A stretch of 6,840 nt of DNA from Mycoplasmatota bacterium (lineage in GTDB: Bacteria > Bacillota_I > Bacilli_A > Izemoplasmatales > Hujiaoplasmataceae), in contig JAGLYJ010000061.1 of NCBI GenBank assembly GCA_023132365.1, positions 1-6,840 on the forward strand, in the 5' to 3' direction. Below the pieces are notes generated by a model. It was not told the origin of the DNA. It did no database searches and saw only the letters and a program-made list of their open reading frames with translations. Position 1 is the stretch's first letter, and every line of letters begins with the position of its first letter. Both the position numbers and the translations under genes were made by a program. Shown here one piece after another: positions 1-6,058 of this stretch.

Positions 1-542
1 ATGTCTATTCCAGTTTCACGATTAGCAAATTCACTCATCATTCTTGGTATAACCATCACACCTAAATTACCCAATGTATGCGCAATTCGGTAAATAAGAA
101 TTGCATATAATCCTGGATAAGATATTATTATTTGATCATGATTAAGAGCGGCGGGATCACCTTGGTAGTGAGCTTCAACATCCTTTTTAATTAGCGCTCT
201 AATATTAGGTATTTCGTTCATATACTTTTGACATATATCACAAGATTCCTTTTTAAAAACATTTGGTTTAGATGAATCTTCCAAATATAGTCTTGAGTAT
301 ATAATTTGCTTGCGCAACATCCTTCTTAGCTTTCTTGCTATTCTACAAATAATTCGTTTTGATGTTGTACCTTTAATATTATTTGTTGTAAAATACCCAG
401 GAAATATTAGTTCTTTAGTTAATTTTATGATATTAATTACTTCCCTATTTTGCGGAATTTTACATGCACAATGATCTTTTTTTATTTCAATGTCTTTATA
501 AGACTTCTGTAAGTTATTTACAATTTCTATAGTTTTCATCAT
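1..542 (-). CDS. epsC: Serine O-acetyltransferase, EpsC/SrpH type (N-terminal part; C-terminus beyond window)
   Basis: This enzyme makes O-acetylserine from serine and acetyl-CoA, the first step of cysteine synthesis in the cytoplasm. The 180 visible residues, read by me on the minus strand, contain the family signatures DVEAHYQGDPAA (about 121-132) and YPGLYAILIYRIAH (about 142-155). They end at RETGID, just where the left-handed beta-helix (hexapeptide repeats) with the acetyl-CoA site should begin, so the catalytic domain lies outside the window. The long helical N-terminal region of about 120 residues before DVEAH is typical of the EpsC/SrpH subgroup rather than the shorter enterobacterial CysE. 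The ATG at 540-542 is chosen because AGGAG at 552-556 sits nine bases upstream; a second ATG follows immediately. The gene lies downstream of, and in the same direction as, the buk operon, but a terminator separates them. The symbol cysE would also be acceptable. Family assignment is from recognition of the motifs; no search was run. Confidence 0.88.
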   Translation of the reverse strand, partial: MMKTIEIVNNLQKSYKDIEIKKDHCACKIPQNREVINIIKLTKELIFPGYFTTNNIKGTTSKRIICRIARKLRRMLRKQIIYSRLYLEDSSKPNVFKKESCDICQKYMNEIPNIRALIKKDVEAHYQGDPAALNHDQIIISYPGLYAILIYRIAHTLGNLGVMVIPRMMSEFANRETGID

Positions 543-561
543 ATTACTCAACTCCTAACTA

Positions 562-591
562 CATTCTATCACACTGTTGCAAATTAGAATG
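562..591. repeat. Short inverted repeat upstream of the serine acetyltransferase gene
   Basis: CATTCTA (562-568) is mirrored exactly by TAGAATG (585-591) with a 16-base spacer. On the minus strand one arm contains an extended -10-like string, TGATAGAAT (571-563), so this could be an operator over the acetyltransferase promoter. A start there would fall almost on the ribosome site, however, and seven-base arms are not rare in AT-rich DNA. No convincing -35 partner was found, and function is unproven. Confidence 0.25.
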
Positions 592-650
592 CTGATATGT
601 CCTACACATAAAATTGAAGAGTTAATATCAAATTAGTTTATGCATATAAA

Positions 651-682
651 AAAGACCAATCAATTAATTTTGACTGGTCTTT
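651..682 (-). terminator. Rho-independent terminator of the vor-ptb-buk operon
   Basis: AAAGACCA (651-658) pairs perfectly with TGGTCTTT (675-682). After one mismatch (659/674), TCAA (660-663) pairs with TTGA (670-673), leaving a six-base loop. Read on the minus strand, the stem is followed by a run of Ts (653-648). It starts 11 bases after the buk stop codon, as expected for the end of the operon, and insulates the downstream serine acetyltransferase gene. On the plus strand the tail is much weaker. Confidence 0.9.
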
Positions 683-693
683 GAATTTAGATT

Positions 694-1764
694 TCAATAT
701 GCCTGAAGTTTTTCTTCTTTTCTTAGTGCTCTTAACGTTCCTTCAGCTAGTGCTCTCATTTCATCTTCACCTGGATAGATAAATACTTGACAAACTTTAT
801 CCAGATAAGATTTTATATATTGAATGAAGTATTTACTATAAGCAATACCCCCAGTAATCAATACTGCATCGACTTTACTTCTACAAGCAAAGTACAAAGC
901 TCCAATTTGTTTAACAACATTATAACCCATTGCTTCAAAATAGAATTGTGCCTTAGAATCACCATTAGCAATTCTTTCTTCAATTTCTTTTCCATTATTA
1001 GTTCCTAAGTAAGATACTAATCCACCTTTACCAACTAATAACTTTCTAATTTCTGATTCTGTATATTTACCTGAAAAACATAAATCAACTAAAGGATAAG
1101 TTGGAATAGTCCCGGTTCTTTCTGGTGAGAAAGGTCCGTCTCCTCCTAAAGCATTATTAACATCAACTACACGTCCCTGTTTATGAAGTCCTACACTTAT
1201 TCCGCCACCTAGATGACAAACTATTAAATTCATATCTTCATAATGTTTTCCAACAGATTTAGCATGTCTCTTAGCAGTAGCTTTTTGATTAAGTGCATGG
1301 AATATACTTTTTCTTTGAATCAATGCTTGACCACTAACCCTAGAGATATCATCAAACTCATCAATAACAACAGGATCAACAATATATGCAGGTCTATTAA
1401 GTGGTTTAGCGAAACTTGAAGCAAGTAAAGCTCCTAGGTTTGAAGCATGTGTTCCATACTTGCAAGCTCGTAAATCATCTAACATTTGTTCAGTAACAAG
1501 ATAGGTTCCACCATGTTTAAGTGGTTTCAACATTCCGCCTCTACCAACAAAAACATCGATTTGATTAATTCGATATTTATGTTCAAATAGGAAATCAAGA
1601 ATTACTTGTTTTCTAAAATCTAATTGATCGATTAAATTAGGATATTTATCCAGTTCTTCAACTTCATGCCTAAGTGTTGCTTCTTGAATTAGTTTATCAT
1701 TTAAGAATAATGCAACTTTAGTTGAAGTGCTTCCTGGATTAATTACTAGTTGTAAGAAGTCCAT
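694..1764 (-). CDS. buk: Butyrate kinase (likely branched-chain fatty acid kinase)
   Basis: Acyl phosphate + ADP gives carboxylate + ATP; this is the ATP-yielding last step of the pathway encoded by the operon. The 356 residues are the normal length for the family (acetate kinase/ASKHA fold). Motifs seen: NPGSTSTK at 9-16 (first phosphate loop), RGGML at 75-79, HLGGGISVG at 184-192, DGPFSPERTG at 209-218, TGGIA at 304-308 and PGEDEMRALAEG at 331-342. It begins with ATG inside the end of ptb (26-base overlap). GGTGGTGA at 1771-1778 serves as the ribosome site, and no other Met lies near the first motif. It is the last gene of the operon and ends in TGA just before a terminator. Family assignment is firm. 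Whether the real substrate is isobutyryl-, isovaleryl- or n-butyryl-phosphate cannot be read from the sequence; the vor genes upstream favour branched acids. Confidence 0.95.
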   Translation of the reverse strand: MDFLQLVINPGSTSTKVALFLNDKLIQEATLRHEVEELDKYPNLIDQLDFRKQVILDFLFEHKYRINQIDVFVGRGGMLKPLKHGGTYLVTEQMLDDLRACKYGTHASNLGALLASSFAKPLNRPAYIVDPVVIDEFDDISRVSGQALIQRKSIFHALNQKATAKRHAKSVGKHYEDMNLIVCHLGGGISVGLHKQGRVVDVNNALGGDGPFSPERTGTIPTYPLVDLCFSGKYTESEIRKLLVGKGGLVSYLGTNNGKEIEERIANGDSKAQFYFEAMGYNVVKQIGALYFACRSKVDAVLITGGIAYSKYFIQYIKSYLDKVCQVFIYPGEDEMRALAEGTLRALRKEEKLQAY

Positions 1765-2653
1765 TTTTATTCACCACCGCAAGTAGAATTGAATTTAATT
1801 TTGTATCAGCTGTATCTGCTCTGGATGTTAATACAATAGGAACCTTCGCTCCCATAACAATTCCTGCAGCATCTCCAGATGCTAAAAATACACTAGTTTT
1901 ATAGAAAATATTTCCCCCATCTAAATTAGGGAAGATTAAGACATCACATACTCCTCCTACAGGTGAAGTAATACCTTTTTGTTTAACAGAATCCATTGAT
2001 ACTAAGTTATCAACAGCGAATGGACCATCAATGATAAAATCAATCTCTTTATCAGAGTAATAATCCACTATCTTTTTAGCATCCATTGTTGATTCAATCT
2101 TAGGATTCACTTTTTCCACTGCTGAAACTATACCAACTTTAGGCATTTTATAACCTAAGGTTCTAGCTAATTCAACAGCAGCTTCTGTTATTAATATTTT
2201 TTGTTCATAATCAGGAGTGATATTCATCGCTCCATCACTTATGAACAATATTCTGTCTAATGTAGGGTATGATACAATTCCTACATGAGATAATAATTTA
2301 TTCTTTTTAATACCATAATTAGAGTTAACAACACCTTTTAATAAAGTACTAGTATCAATAAGACCCTTCATTAAAATATCAACTTCGTTATTATTAACCA
2401 TATCCATAGCTACCTTCGTAGCTAAAACAGGATCTGATTCATCAATAACTGTATATGGTTTTTCTAACTTATATTTTTCTATTAGTTCGTTAATTACTTT
2501 CCCATCACCAATTAGAAAAGGTTCGATGATTTTTAAACTACAAGCATCCTTAACTGCTTCAATAACATGGTCATCATGAGCAAACACAACAGCCATTTTC
2601 TTTCTGCTAGATTTTAACGCAGCCGCCTTTAAATCATCTAAATTTCTAAGCAT
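1739..2653 (-). CDS. ptb: Phosphate butyryltransferase (phosphotransbutyrylase)
   Basis: Exchanges CoA for phosphate on butyryl-CoA or branched acyl-CoA, supplying acyl phosphate to the kinase encoded next. The 304-residue protein belongs to the phosphate acetyl/butyryltransferase family. Recognisable stretches are MKGLIDT (95-101), SDGAMNITP (139-147), DVLIFPNLDGGNIFYK (237-252) and GAKVPIVLTSRADT (268-281) near the CoA-binding end. An upstream in-frame TTG at 2665 would add four residues. I prefer the ATG at 2651-2653 because GGAG (2660-2663) lies six bases before it and overlaps that TTG, and because the protein then starts directly with its first helix. The start overlaps the gamma-subunit stop by eight bases (ATGCTTAG), and the 3' end overlaps buk by 26 bases, so translation is probably coupled. 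Chain-length preference is not visible. Confidence 0.94.
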   Translation of the reverse strand: MLRNLDDLKAAALKSSRKKMAVVFAHDDHVIEAVKDACSLKIIEPFLIGDGKVINELIEKYKLEKPYTVIDESDPVLATKVAMDMVNNNEVDILMKGLIDTSTLLKGVVNSNYGIKKNKLLSHVGIVSYPTLDRILFISDGAMNITPDYEQKILITEAAVELARTLGYKMPKVGIVSAVEKVNPKIESTMDAKKIVDYYSDKEIDFIIDGPFAVDNLVSMDSVKQKGITSPVGGVCDVLIFPNLDGGNIFYKTSVFLASGDAAGIVMGAKVPIVLTSRADTADTKLNSILLAVVNKNGLLTTSN

Positions 2654-3209
2654 ACTGTACTCCAAGTTTCTTAACGAAATCTTTACCAGCTGCTAATGCT
2701 TGTTTATTTAAATCAACTAAATGAGCTTTCTTCTCACCTAAGATTTTTTTGATGATAGCGTGAATAGTAACATCACCAAATAAATTAGTAAGTTCTAAGT
2801 ATGCACCCATCATTACCATATTAGCAACTTTAACATTACCAAGTTCTAATGCGATATCGTTAATTGGAACCCCAACACATAATTGATCACATTCTTCTAT
2901 CTTTTCTTTAATCAAAGAACTATTATATAGAATTAATCCATCACTTGCTAAATTTCTTCTAAACTTTTCTAATGATGGTGCATTGAATGCGATTAAATGA
3001 TCAGCGTTTTTAAATACTGGTGAATTAATTTGTTTATTAGAAACAATAACAGAACAGTTTGCTGTTCCACCTCTTGTTTCAGGACCATAAGATGGGAACC
3101 ATAATCCAAATAACTCTTCTTTTGTAGCTGAGTAAGCTAAGATTTGGCCAAACATCATAACGCCTTGTCCACCAAAACCTGCTACTTTAATATTATTAGC
3201 ACTATTCAT
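2646..3209 (-). CDS. 2-oxoacid:ferredoxin oxidoreductase, gamma subunit
   Basis: Gamma subunit of the four-subunit 2-oxoacid:ferredoxin oxidoreductase encoded here (VOR/KOR type); in this superfamily the gamma domain helps form the CoA-binding active-site region. The protein begins with the hallmark glycine-rich stretch VAGFGGQGVMMFG (about residues 9-21), followed by SYGPETRGGTANCSVIVS (about 49-66), both typical of the family. The 187 residues from the chosen start fit the usual length of about 180-190. A TTG at 3239 would add ten residues, but the ATG at 3207-3209 has AAGGGGG (3216-3222) six bases upstream and is preferred. The start overlaps the beta stop by eight bases (ATGAATAG). In some archaea beta and gamma are fused in one chain; here they are separate. 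Substrate is inferred from the neighbours. Confidence 0.92.
   Translation of the reverse strand: MNSANNIKVAGFGGQGVMMFGQILAYSATKEELFGLWFPSYGPETRGGTANCSVIVSNKQINSPVFKNADHLIAFNAPSLEKFRRNLASDGLILYNSSLIKEKIEECDQLCVGVPINDIALELGNVKVANMVMMGAYLELTNLFGDVTIHAIIKKILGEKKAHLVDLNKQALAAGKDFVKKLGVQYA
2660..2663 (-). promoter_or_regulatory. Ribosome binding site deciding the ptb start
   Basis: GGAG lies six bases upstream of the ATG at 2651-2653. It overlaps the competing TTG at 2663-2665, so it can only serve the ATG. This shortens ptb by four residues relative to the longest open frame. Confidence 0.7.
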
Positions 3210-3951
3210 TAGTAGCCCCCTTGTCTTTAAAGACACCAAGTGGGAATACAGGTATCATGTCAGAAGCAACCCATTTCATTGCATCAACTGGTTTAACTCC
3301 CCAGTTTACAGGACAAGTTGAAATAAGTTCAACCATAGTGAATCCACGTTTTTCTTTTTGATATCGGAAAGCTTTTTTAATTGCTTTTTTAGCTTTAATA
3401 TAATGTTTAGGATCATGTACAGAAACTCTTTCTAAGTATGCAACACCATCAATAGTAGCGAACATTTCACTAATCTTGATTGGGTTACCATGATGTGCTT
3501 GATCTCTACCATCTTGGCTAGTTGTAGTTTTTTGACCTATTAATGAAGTTGGAGCCATTTGTCCACCTGTCATACCATAGATTGCATTATTAACGAAGAT
3601 AACAGTAATGTTTTCTCCGCGGTTAGCTGCGTGAATTGTTTCAGCTATACCAATACTTGCTAAGTCACCATCACCTTGATAAGTGAAAACTATATTATCA
3701 GGTAATACTCTTTTAATACCTGTTGCTTCAGCACAAGCTCTACCATGTGGAGCTTGTTGAGCATCACAGTTAAAGAATTGATAACTAAATACAGAACATC
3801 CAACAGATGCAATAGCAATTGCTTTATCTAATATATCTAGCTCTACTAAACTTTCAGCTACTAATTTATGAATTATACCATGAGTACAACCTGGGCAATA
3901 AGTAAGAGGTGTATCAGTTAATCCTTTTGATTTTTCGTATTTAACTCTCAT
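3202..3951 (-). CDS. 2-oxoacid:ferredoxin oxidoreductase, beta subunit (TPP-binding)
   Basis: Carries thiamine pyrophosphate, and probably the [4Fe-4S] cluster next to it, for oxidative decarboxylation of a 2-oxoacid. The 249 residues show the CPGC motif (19-22), the TPP/Mg signature GDGD (93-96) followed by NNAIYGMTGGQ (121-131), and a C-terminal CPVNWGV (213-219). Cys19, Cys22, Cys52 and Cys213 have the spacing expected of the cluster ligands in this family. The length is normal for stand-alone beta subunits. The ATG begins one base after the alpha stop codon, with AAGGTGG in the alpha 3' end as ribosome site, and the gene overlaps gamma. The beta family alone does not separate 2-oxoisovalerate from 2-oxoglutarate or pyruvate enzymes. 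The pairing with a VorB-like alpha and with ptb-buk argues for branched-chain substrates. Confidence 0.95.
   Translation of the reverse strand: MRVKYEKSKGLTDTPLTYCPGCTHGIIHKLVAESLVELDILDKAIAIASVGCSVFSYQFFNCDAQQAPHGRACAEATGIKRVLPDNIVFTYQGDGDLASIGIAETIHAANRGENITVIFVNNAIYGMTGGQMAPTSLIGQKTTTSQDGRDQAHHGNPIKISEMFATIDGVAYLERVSVHDPKHYIKAKKAIKKAFRYQKEKRGFTMVELISTCPVNWGVKPVDAMKWVASDMIPVFPLGVFKDKGATNE
3216..3222 (-). promoter_or_regulatory. Ribosome binding site deciding the gamma-subunit start
   Basis: AAGGGGG, six bases before the ATG at 3207-3209, lies inside the last codons of the beta gene. It is downstream of the competing TTG at 3239, for which no comparable site is seen. It supports a 187-residue rather than a 197-residue protein and suggests translational coupling to beta. 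Confidence 0.75.
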
Positions 3952-3952
3952 C

Positions 3953-5023
3953 TTACTTCACCACCTTATCTTTAAAGTTTACAATAGCATCTACTATTTC
4001 TTCAGGATCAGGTAAAACTCCACCACTTCTTCCGAAGAATCCAACTTTATGTCTTCCGTTATTAGCAATTAATACATCGTCTATCATTTGACCCATGCTT
4101 AATTCGCAACATAAGATACCTTTAGCTTTTTCAGAAATCTCATCAAAAGCAGCTTCAGGGAATGGCCATAATGTAATCGGTCTAATCATTCCAACTTTAA
4201 TACCTTTTTCATTTAACATTTCAATTGCTGAACGACAAATTCTTGCCATTGTTCCATAAGCAACAATTACATATTCAGCATCTTTCATATTAACTAATTC
4301 AAATGCTGTTTCATTTTCCTTAATTAAATTATATTTTTTTTGTAAATGAATATTATGTTGTTCTAATCCATAAGGATCTAAATGTAATGAATTAGCTACA
4401 TTTCTTCTACCAGGATGATTAATTGTTCCATTGGTTGCCCAATCTTTTTCTGGTAGTTCTCTTTCTTTTACTGGTTTATCAAAATCCACTGATTCCATCA
4501 TTTGTCCAATTAGTCCATCAACTAGTACTAATACAGGATTACGATAATAATCCGCGATATTAAATGAATCTTTCATAATATCAATAGTTTCTTGAATAGA
4601 TTCAGGTGCGTAAACGATTAATTGATAATCACCATTACCGCCACCTCTAGTTGCTTGATAGTAATCACCTTGAGAAGGTTGAATACTTCCAAGACCAGGT
4701 CCACCTCTCATTACTGACACAATTACACAAGGTAATTCTGCAGCTGCTATATAAGAGATACCTTCTTGTTTTAAAGCAATACCAGGACTTGAACTACTAG
4801 TCATAACTCTTTTACCAGCTCCTGCTGCTCCATAAACCATATTTATAGCTGAAACTTCTGATTCAGATTGCAAGAATACTCTTCCAAGATCTAACATATG
4901 TTTTGATAAGTATTCAGGAATTTCATTCTGTGGTGTAATTGGATAACCATAAAAAGCATCAATACCACCTTTAATTGCAGCTAACGCAATTGCTTCGTTA
5001 CCTTTCATTAATATCTTAGCCAT
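3953..5023 (-). CDS. vorB: 2-oxoacid:ferredoxin oxidoreductase, alpha subunit (3-methyl-2-oxobutanoate dehydrogenase subunit VorB)
   Basis: Alpha subunit of the branched-chain 2-oxoacid:ferredoxin oxidoreductase; it supplies the pyrimidine-binding and transketolase C-terminal domains that complete the TPP site. The 356 residues match the usual VorB length. Signatures: YPITPQNE at 27-34 (2-oxoacid contact region), SESEVSAINMVYGAAGAG at 53-70, TSSSSPG at 75-81, GGGNGDY at 127-133, then a second domain with YGTMAR (256-261), RPITLWPFP (281-289) and RSGGVLPDPEEI (332-343). The start codon overlaps the ferredoxin stop by one base (TAATG) and is preceded by the strong ribosome site GGAGGTGG (5032-5039). 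The symbol follows the naming used for this bacterial family; the closely related KorA (2-oxoglutarate) is the main alternative. The ptb-buk pair downstream supports the branched-chain reading. Confidence 0.93.
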   Translation of the reverse strand: MAKILMKGNEAIALAAIKGGIDAFYGYPITPQNEIPEYLSKHMLDLGRVFLQSESEVSAINMVYGAAGAGKRVMTSSSSPGIALKQEGISYIAAAELPCVIVSVMRGGPGLGSIQPSQGDYYQATRGGGNGDYQLIVYAPESIQETIDIMKDSFNIADYYRNPVLVLVDGLIGQMMESVDFDKPVKERELPEKDWATNGTINHPGRRNVANSLHLDPYGLEQHNIHLQKKYNLIKENETAFELVNMKDAEYVIVAYGTMARICRSAIEMLNEKGIKVGMIRPITLWPFPEAAFDEISEKAKGILCCELSMGQMIDDVLIANNGRHKVGFFGRSGGVLPDPEEIVDAIVNFKDKVVK

Positions 5024-5241
5024 TATTTATCCACCTCCACTGTAATTACTGAATCCGGACACATCATTGCACAAAATGCACACCCTATGCATTTATCAGG
5101 TTCAGATACTTTAATGATGTTATAGCCTTTCTTGTTAAGTGTTTCAATGTCTTGGTATAAAATGTTTGTTGGACAATACTCAACACATAACCCACAGCCT
5201 TTACATATTTCATAATCAAATATTACTTTACCTTTTGGCAT
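5023..5241 (-). CDS. 2-oxoacid:ferredoxin oxidoreductase, delta (ferredoxin-like, 2x[4Fe-4S]) subunit
   Basis: Small electron-transfer subunit that passes electrons from the beta-subunit cluster to external ferredoxin. The 72 residues contain two classic cluster motifs: Cys13-Cys16-Cys19-Cys23-Pro and Cys51-Cys54-Cys57-Cys61-Pro, separated by a loop of 27 residues. It is therefore expected to hold two [4Fe-4S] clusters. The ATG at 5239-5241 has a perfect AGGAGG (5248-5253) five or six bases upstream that overlaps the TAG stop of the preceding NTPase gene, so the two are probably translationally coupled. It overlaps vorB by one base. A free ferredoxin is possible in principle, but its position directly before alpha-beta-gamma makes it the delta subunit. 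It is called VorC, VorD or KorD in different organisms, so no symbol is given. Confidence 0.94.
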   Translation of the reverse strand: MPKGKVIFDYEICKGCGLCVEYCPTNILYQDIETLNKKGYNIIKVSEPDKCIGCAFCAMMCPDSVITVEVDK

Positions 5242-5251
5242 ACTATTCCTC

Positions 5252-5911
5252 CTATAACCAATTCTTTCTAAAATATAGTTTTAATTTTAGTGTTTCACCA
5301 AGAAACACTAAATTATCCGCTAAATTAACATCTTCCCAAATTGTTGTGTAAATAACAGGTAAGTTAGTCATTTCGCTAACTTCTTTAACAACCTTTTCAC
5401 CTTCAAGAATCTCATTGATGGTGGTTTCTCTAATTAAATTACTATTATTAATAAGCCCTGTAACTTTAAATCCACCCATACCTTCAATCTTATTAATTAA
5501 CTTAATAATTAATTCAGGTGAACTAGATTCATATCGATAAATATTTATTACTAAGAATAGATCAATATCATGGTGATGGTAATCATCAAACTGTCTAAGT
5601 AGTTTAGCACCTTGGTCATTACCGCCTAAGTCAAAAATAGCTTTAAGACTTTTATCATGAAAAGGCATAAATATTTTACTAGATATATAAGGCATATCAA
5701 GATTCATTTTTTGATCCATATCACTAGAAATTGATTTAATATTATACTTATCTAATTCCTTTTCCATTTCTCTACTTCGAAAGTATGGATTGATAATATC
5801 TAAATCAACTAAAATATCTAATTTCTTTTGAATCGCTAAATTTACCGCGATTTCAGATTTTCCTGAACCGTAATATCCGGTTAAAAATGTTATGTTTTTC
5901 ATAATTTCCAT
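5252..5911 (-). CDS. P-loop NTPase (SIMIBI/MinD-like ATP-binding protein) of unknown function, first gene of the vor operon
   Basis: I do not recognise a characterised function. The 219-residue cytoplasmic protein opens with a Walker A loop GYYGSGKS (12-19). Next come VDLDIINPYFRSRE (35-48), in the position of the switch or signalling Asp of SIMIBI-class NTPases, and a Walker-B-like AIFDLGGND (91-99). A FLVINIYR strand (119-126) and GLINNSNL (152-159) follow, where relatives read the base. No transmembrane segment, signal peptide or cysteine cluster is seen; an unusual HHH lies at 112-114. The first ATG is chosen because AAAGGTG (5920-5926) sits eight bases upstream; a second Met at residue 4 is badly spaced. 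It is promoter-proximal, ends ten bases before the ferredoxin ATG, and its stop overlaps that gene's ribosome site. My inference is an assembly or maturation factor for the iron-sulfur oxidoreductase, or a regulator; this is unproven. It resembles proteins I recall beside VOR/KOR operons in other anaerobes. Confidence 0.85.
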   Translation of the reverse strand: MEIMKNITFLTGYYGSGKSEIAVNLAIQKKLDILVDLDIINPYFRSREMEKELDKYNIKSISSDMDQKMNLDMPYISSKIFMPFHDKSLKAIFDLGGNDQGAKLLRQFDDYHHHDIDLFLVINIYRYESSSPELIIKLINKIEGMGGFKVTGLINNSNLIRETTINEILEGEKVVKEVSEMTNLPVIYTTIWEDVNLADNLVFLGETLKLKLYFRKNWL

Positions 5912-5941
5912 AATAAAAACACCTTTTTTTAGATCAAAAAG

Positions 5942-5969
5942 TGATTATATTTCTCCTTTTCTATAATCA
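5942..5969. repeat. 8-bp perfect inverted repeat in the vor operon leader
   Basis: TGATTATA (5942-5949) and TATAATCA (5962-5969) are exact reverse complements with a 12-base spacer. In the transcript the loop would carry an AGGAG string not followed by a start codon. One arm also contains a perfect TATAAT on the minus strand, so the dyad might be an operator over a second, proximal promoter rather than an RNA hairpin. Confidence 0.45.
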
Positions 5970-5970
5970 A
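5944..5970 (-). promoter_or_regulatory. Possible second, gene-proximal promoter of the vor operon
   Basis: On the minus strand TATAAT (5949-5944) follows TTGATT (5970-5965) after a short 15-base spacer. It would start transcription near 5937 and give a leader of about 26 bases that contains the NTPase ribosome site. The spacing is suboptimal, so this is a weaker candidate than the cre-associated promoter. Confidence 0.3.
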
Positions 5971-5996
5971 TAACAAGTATTTTATAAATAAATTAA

Positions 5997-6018
5997 GTTT
6001 TCTAAATGAATAGAAAAC
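5997..6018. repeat. 8-bp perfect dyad overlapping the cre box
   Basis: GTTTTCTA (5997-6004) and TAGAAAAC (6011-6018) are exact reverse complements with a six-base spacer. The right arm shares seven bases with the cre box at 6012-6025. It could be a protein-binding site next to CcpA, or a hairpin at the 5' end of the operon transcript. Confidence 0.45.
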
Positions 6019-6025
6019 GCTTACA
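6012..6025 (-). promoter_or_regulatory. cre box (CcpA catabolite-repression site)
   Basis: The minus strand reads TGTAAGCGTTTTCT, matching the cre consensus TGWAANCGNTNWCA at every position except the last (T for A). It begins six bases after a perfect -10 box and thus covers the predicted start of transcription, the classical place for CcpA to block initiation or clearance. The functional reading assumes the organism has CcpA, which the window does not show. Confidence 0.75.
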
Positions 6026-6030
6026 CAATT

Positions 6031-6058
6031 ATTATATCATTTATATTAGAAAAAGCAA
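6031..6058 (-). promoter_or_regulatory. Main predicted promoter of the vor-ptb-buk operon
   Basis: On the minus strand TTGCTT (6058-6053) is followed, after a 16-base spacer, by a perfect TATAAT (6036-6031). Initiation would fall near 6024, inside the cre box, giving a leader of about 110 bases before the NTPase ATG. The -35 box is only a partial match; the perfect -10 and the well-placed cre box support it. Confidence 0.6.

Noticed and set aside
563..571. Extended -10 promoter TGATAGAAT for the serine acetyltransferase gene
   Set aside because: Initiation would fall on the ribosome binding site itself and no -35 element is visible. It is noted only as part of the small dyad there.
543..650. 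T-box or S-box riboswitch ahead of the serine acetyltransferase gene
   Set aside because: Cysteine genes in Firmicutes often carry one, but only about 110 bases separate the start codon from the upstream terminator. There is no T-box sequence, no specifier hairpin and no second terminator.
694..696. TGA at the end of buk read as tryptophan (mycoplasma code)
   Set aside because: Read-through would add only ten codons ending inside the terminator. All conserved tryptophans in the window use TGG and the protein already has full family length.
787..1008. Open frame of 73 codons on the plus strand inside buk
   Set aside because: It lies fully antisense to a conserved kinase gene, has no ribosome site, and its translation is low-complexity I/S/F/N-rich sequence, as expected of a shadow frame in AT-rich DNA.
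5139..5351. Open frame of 70 codons on the plus strand across the ferredoxin/NTPase junction
   Set aside because: It is antisense to two well-supported genes, and its composition and lack of a ribosome site mark it as a shadow.
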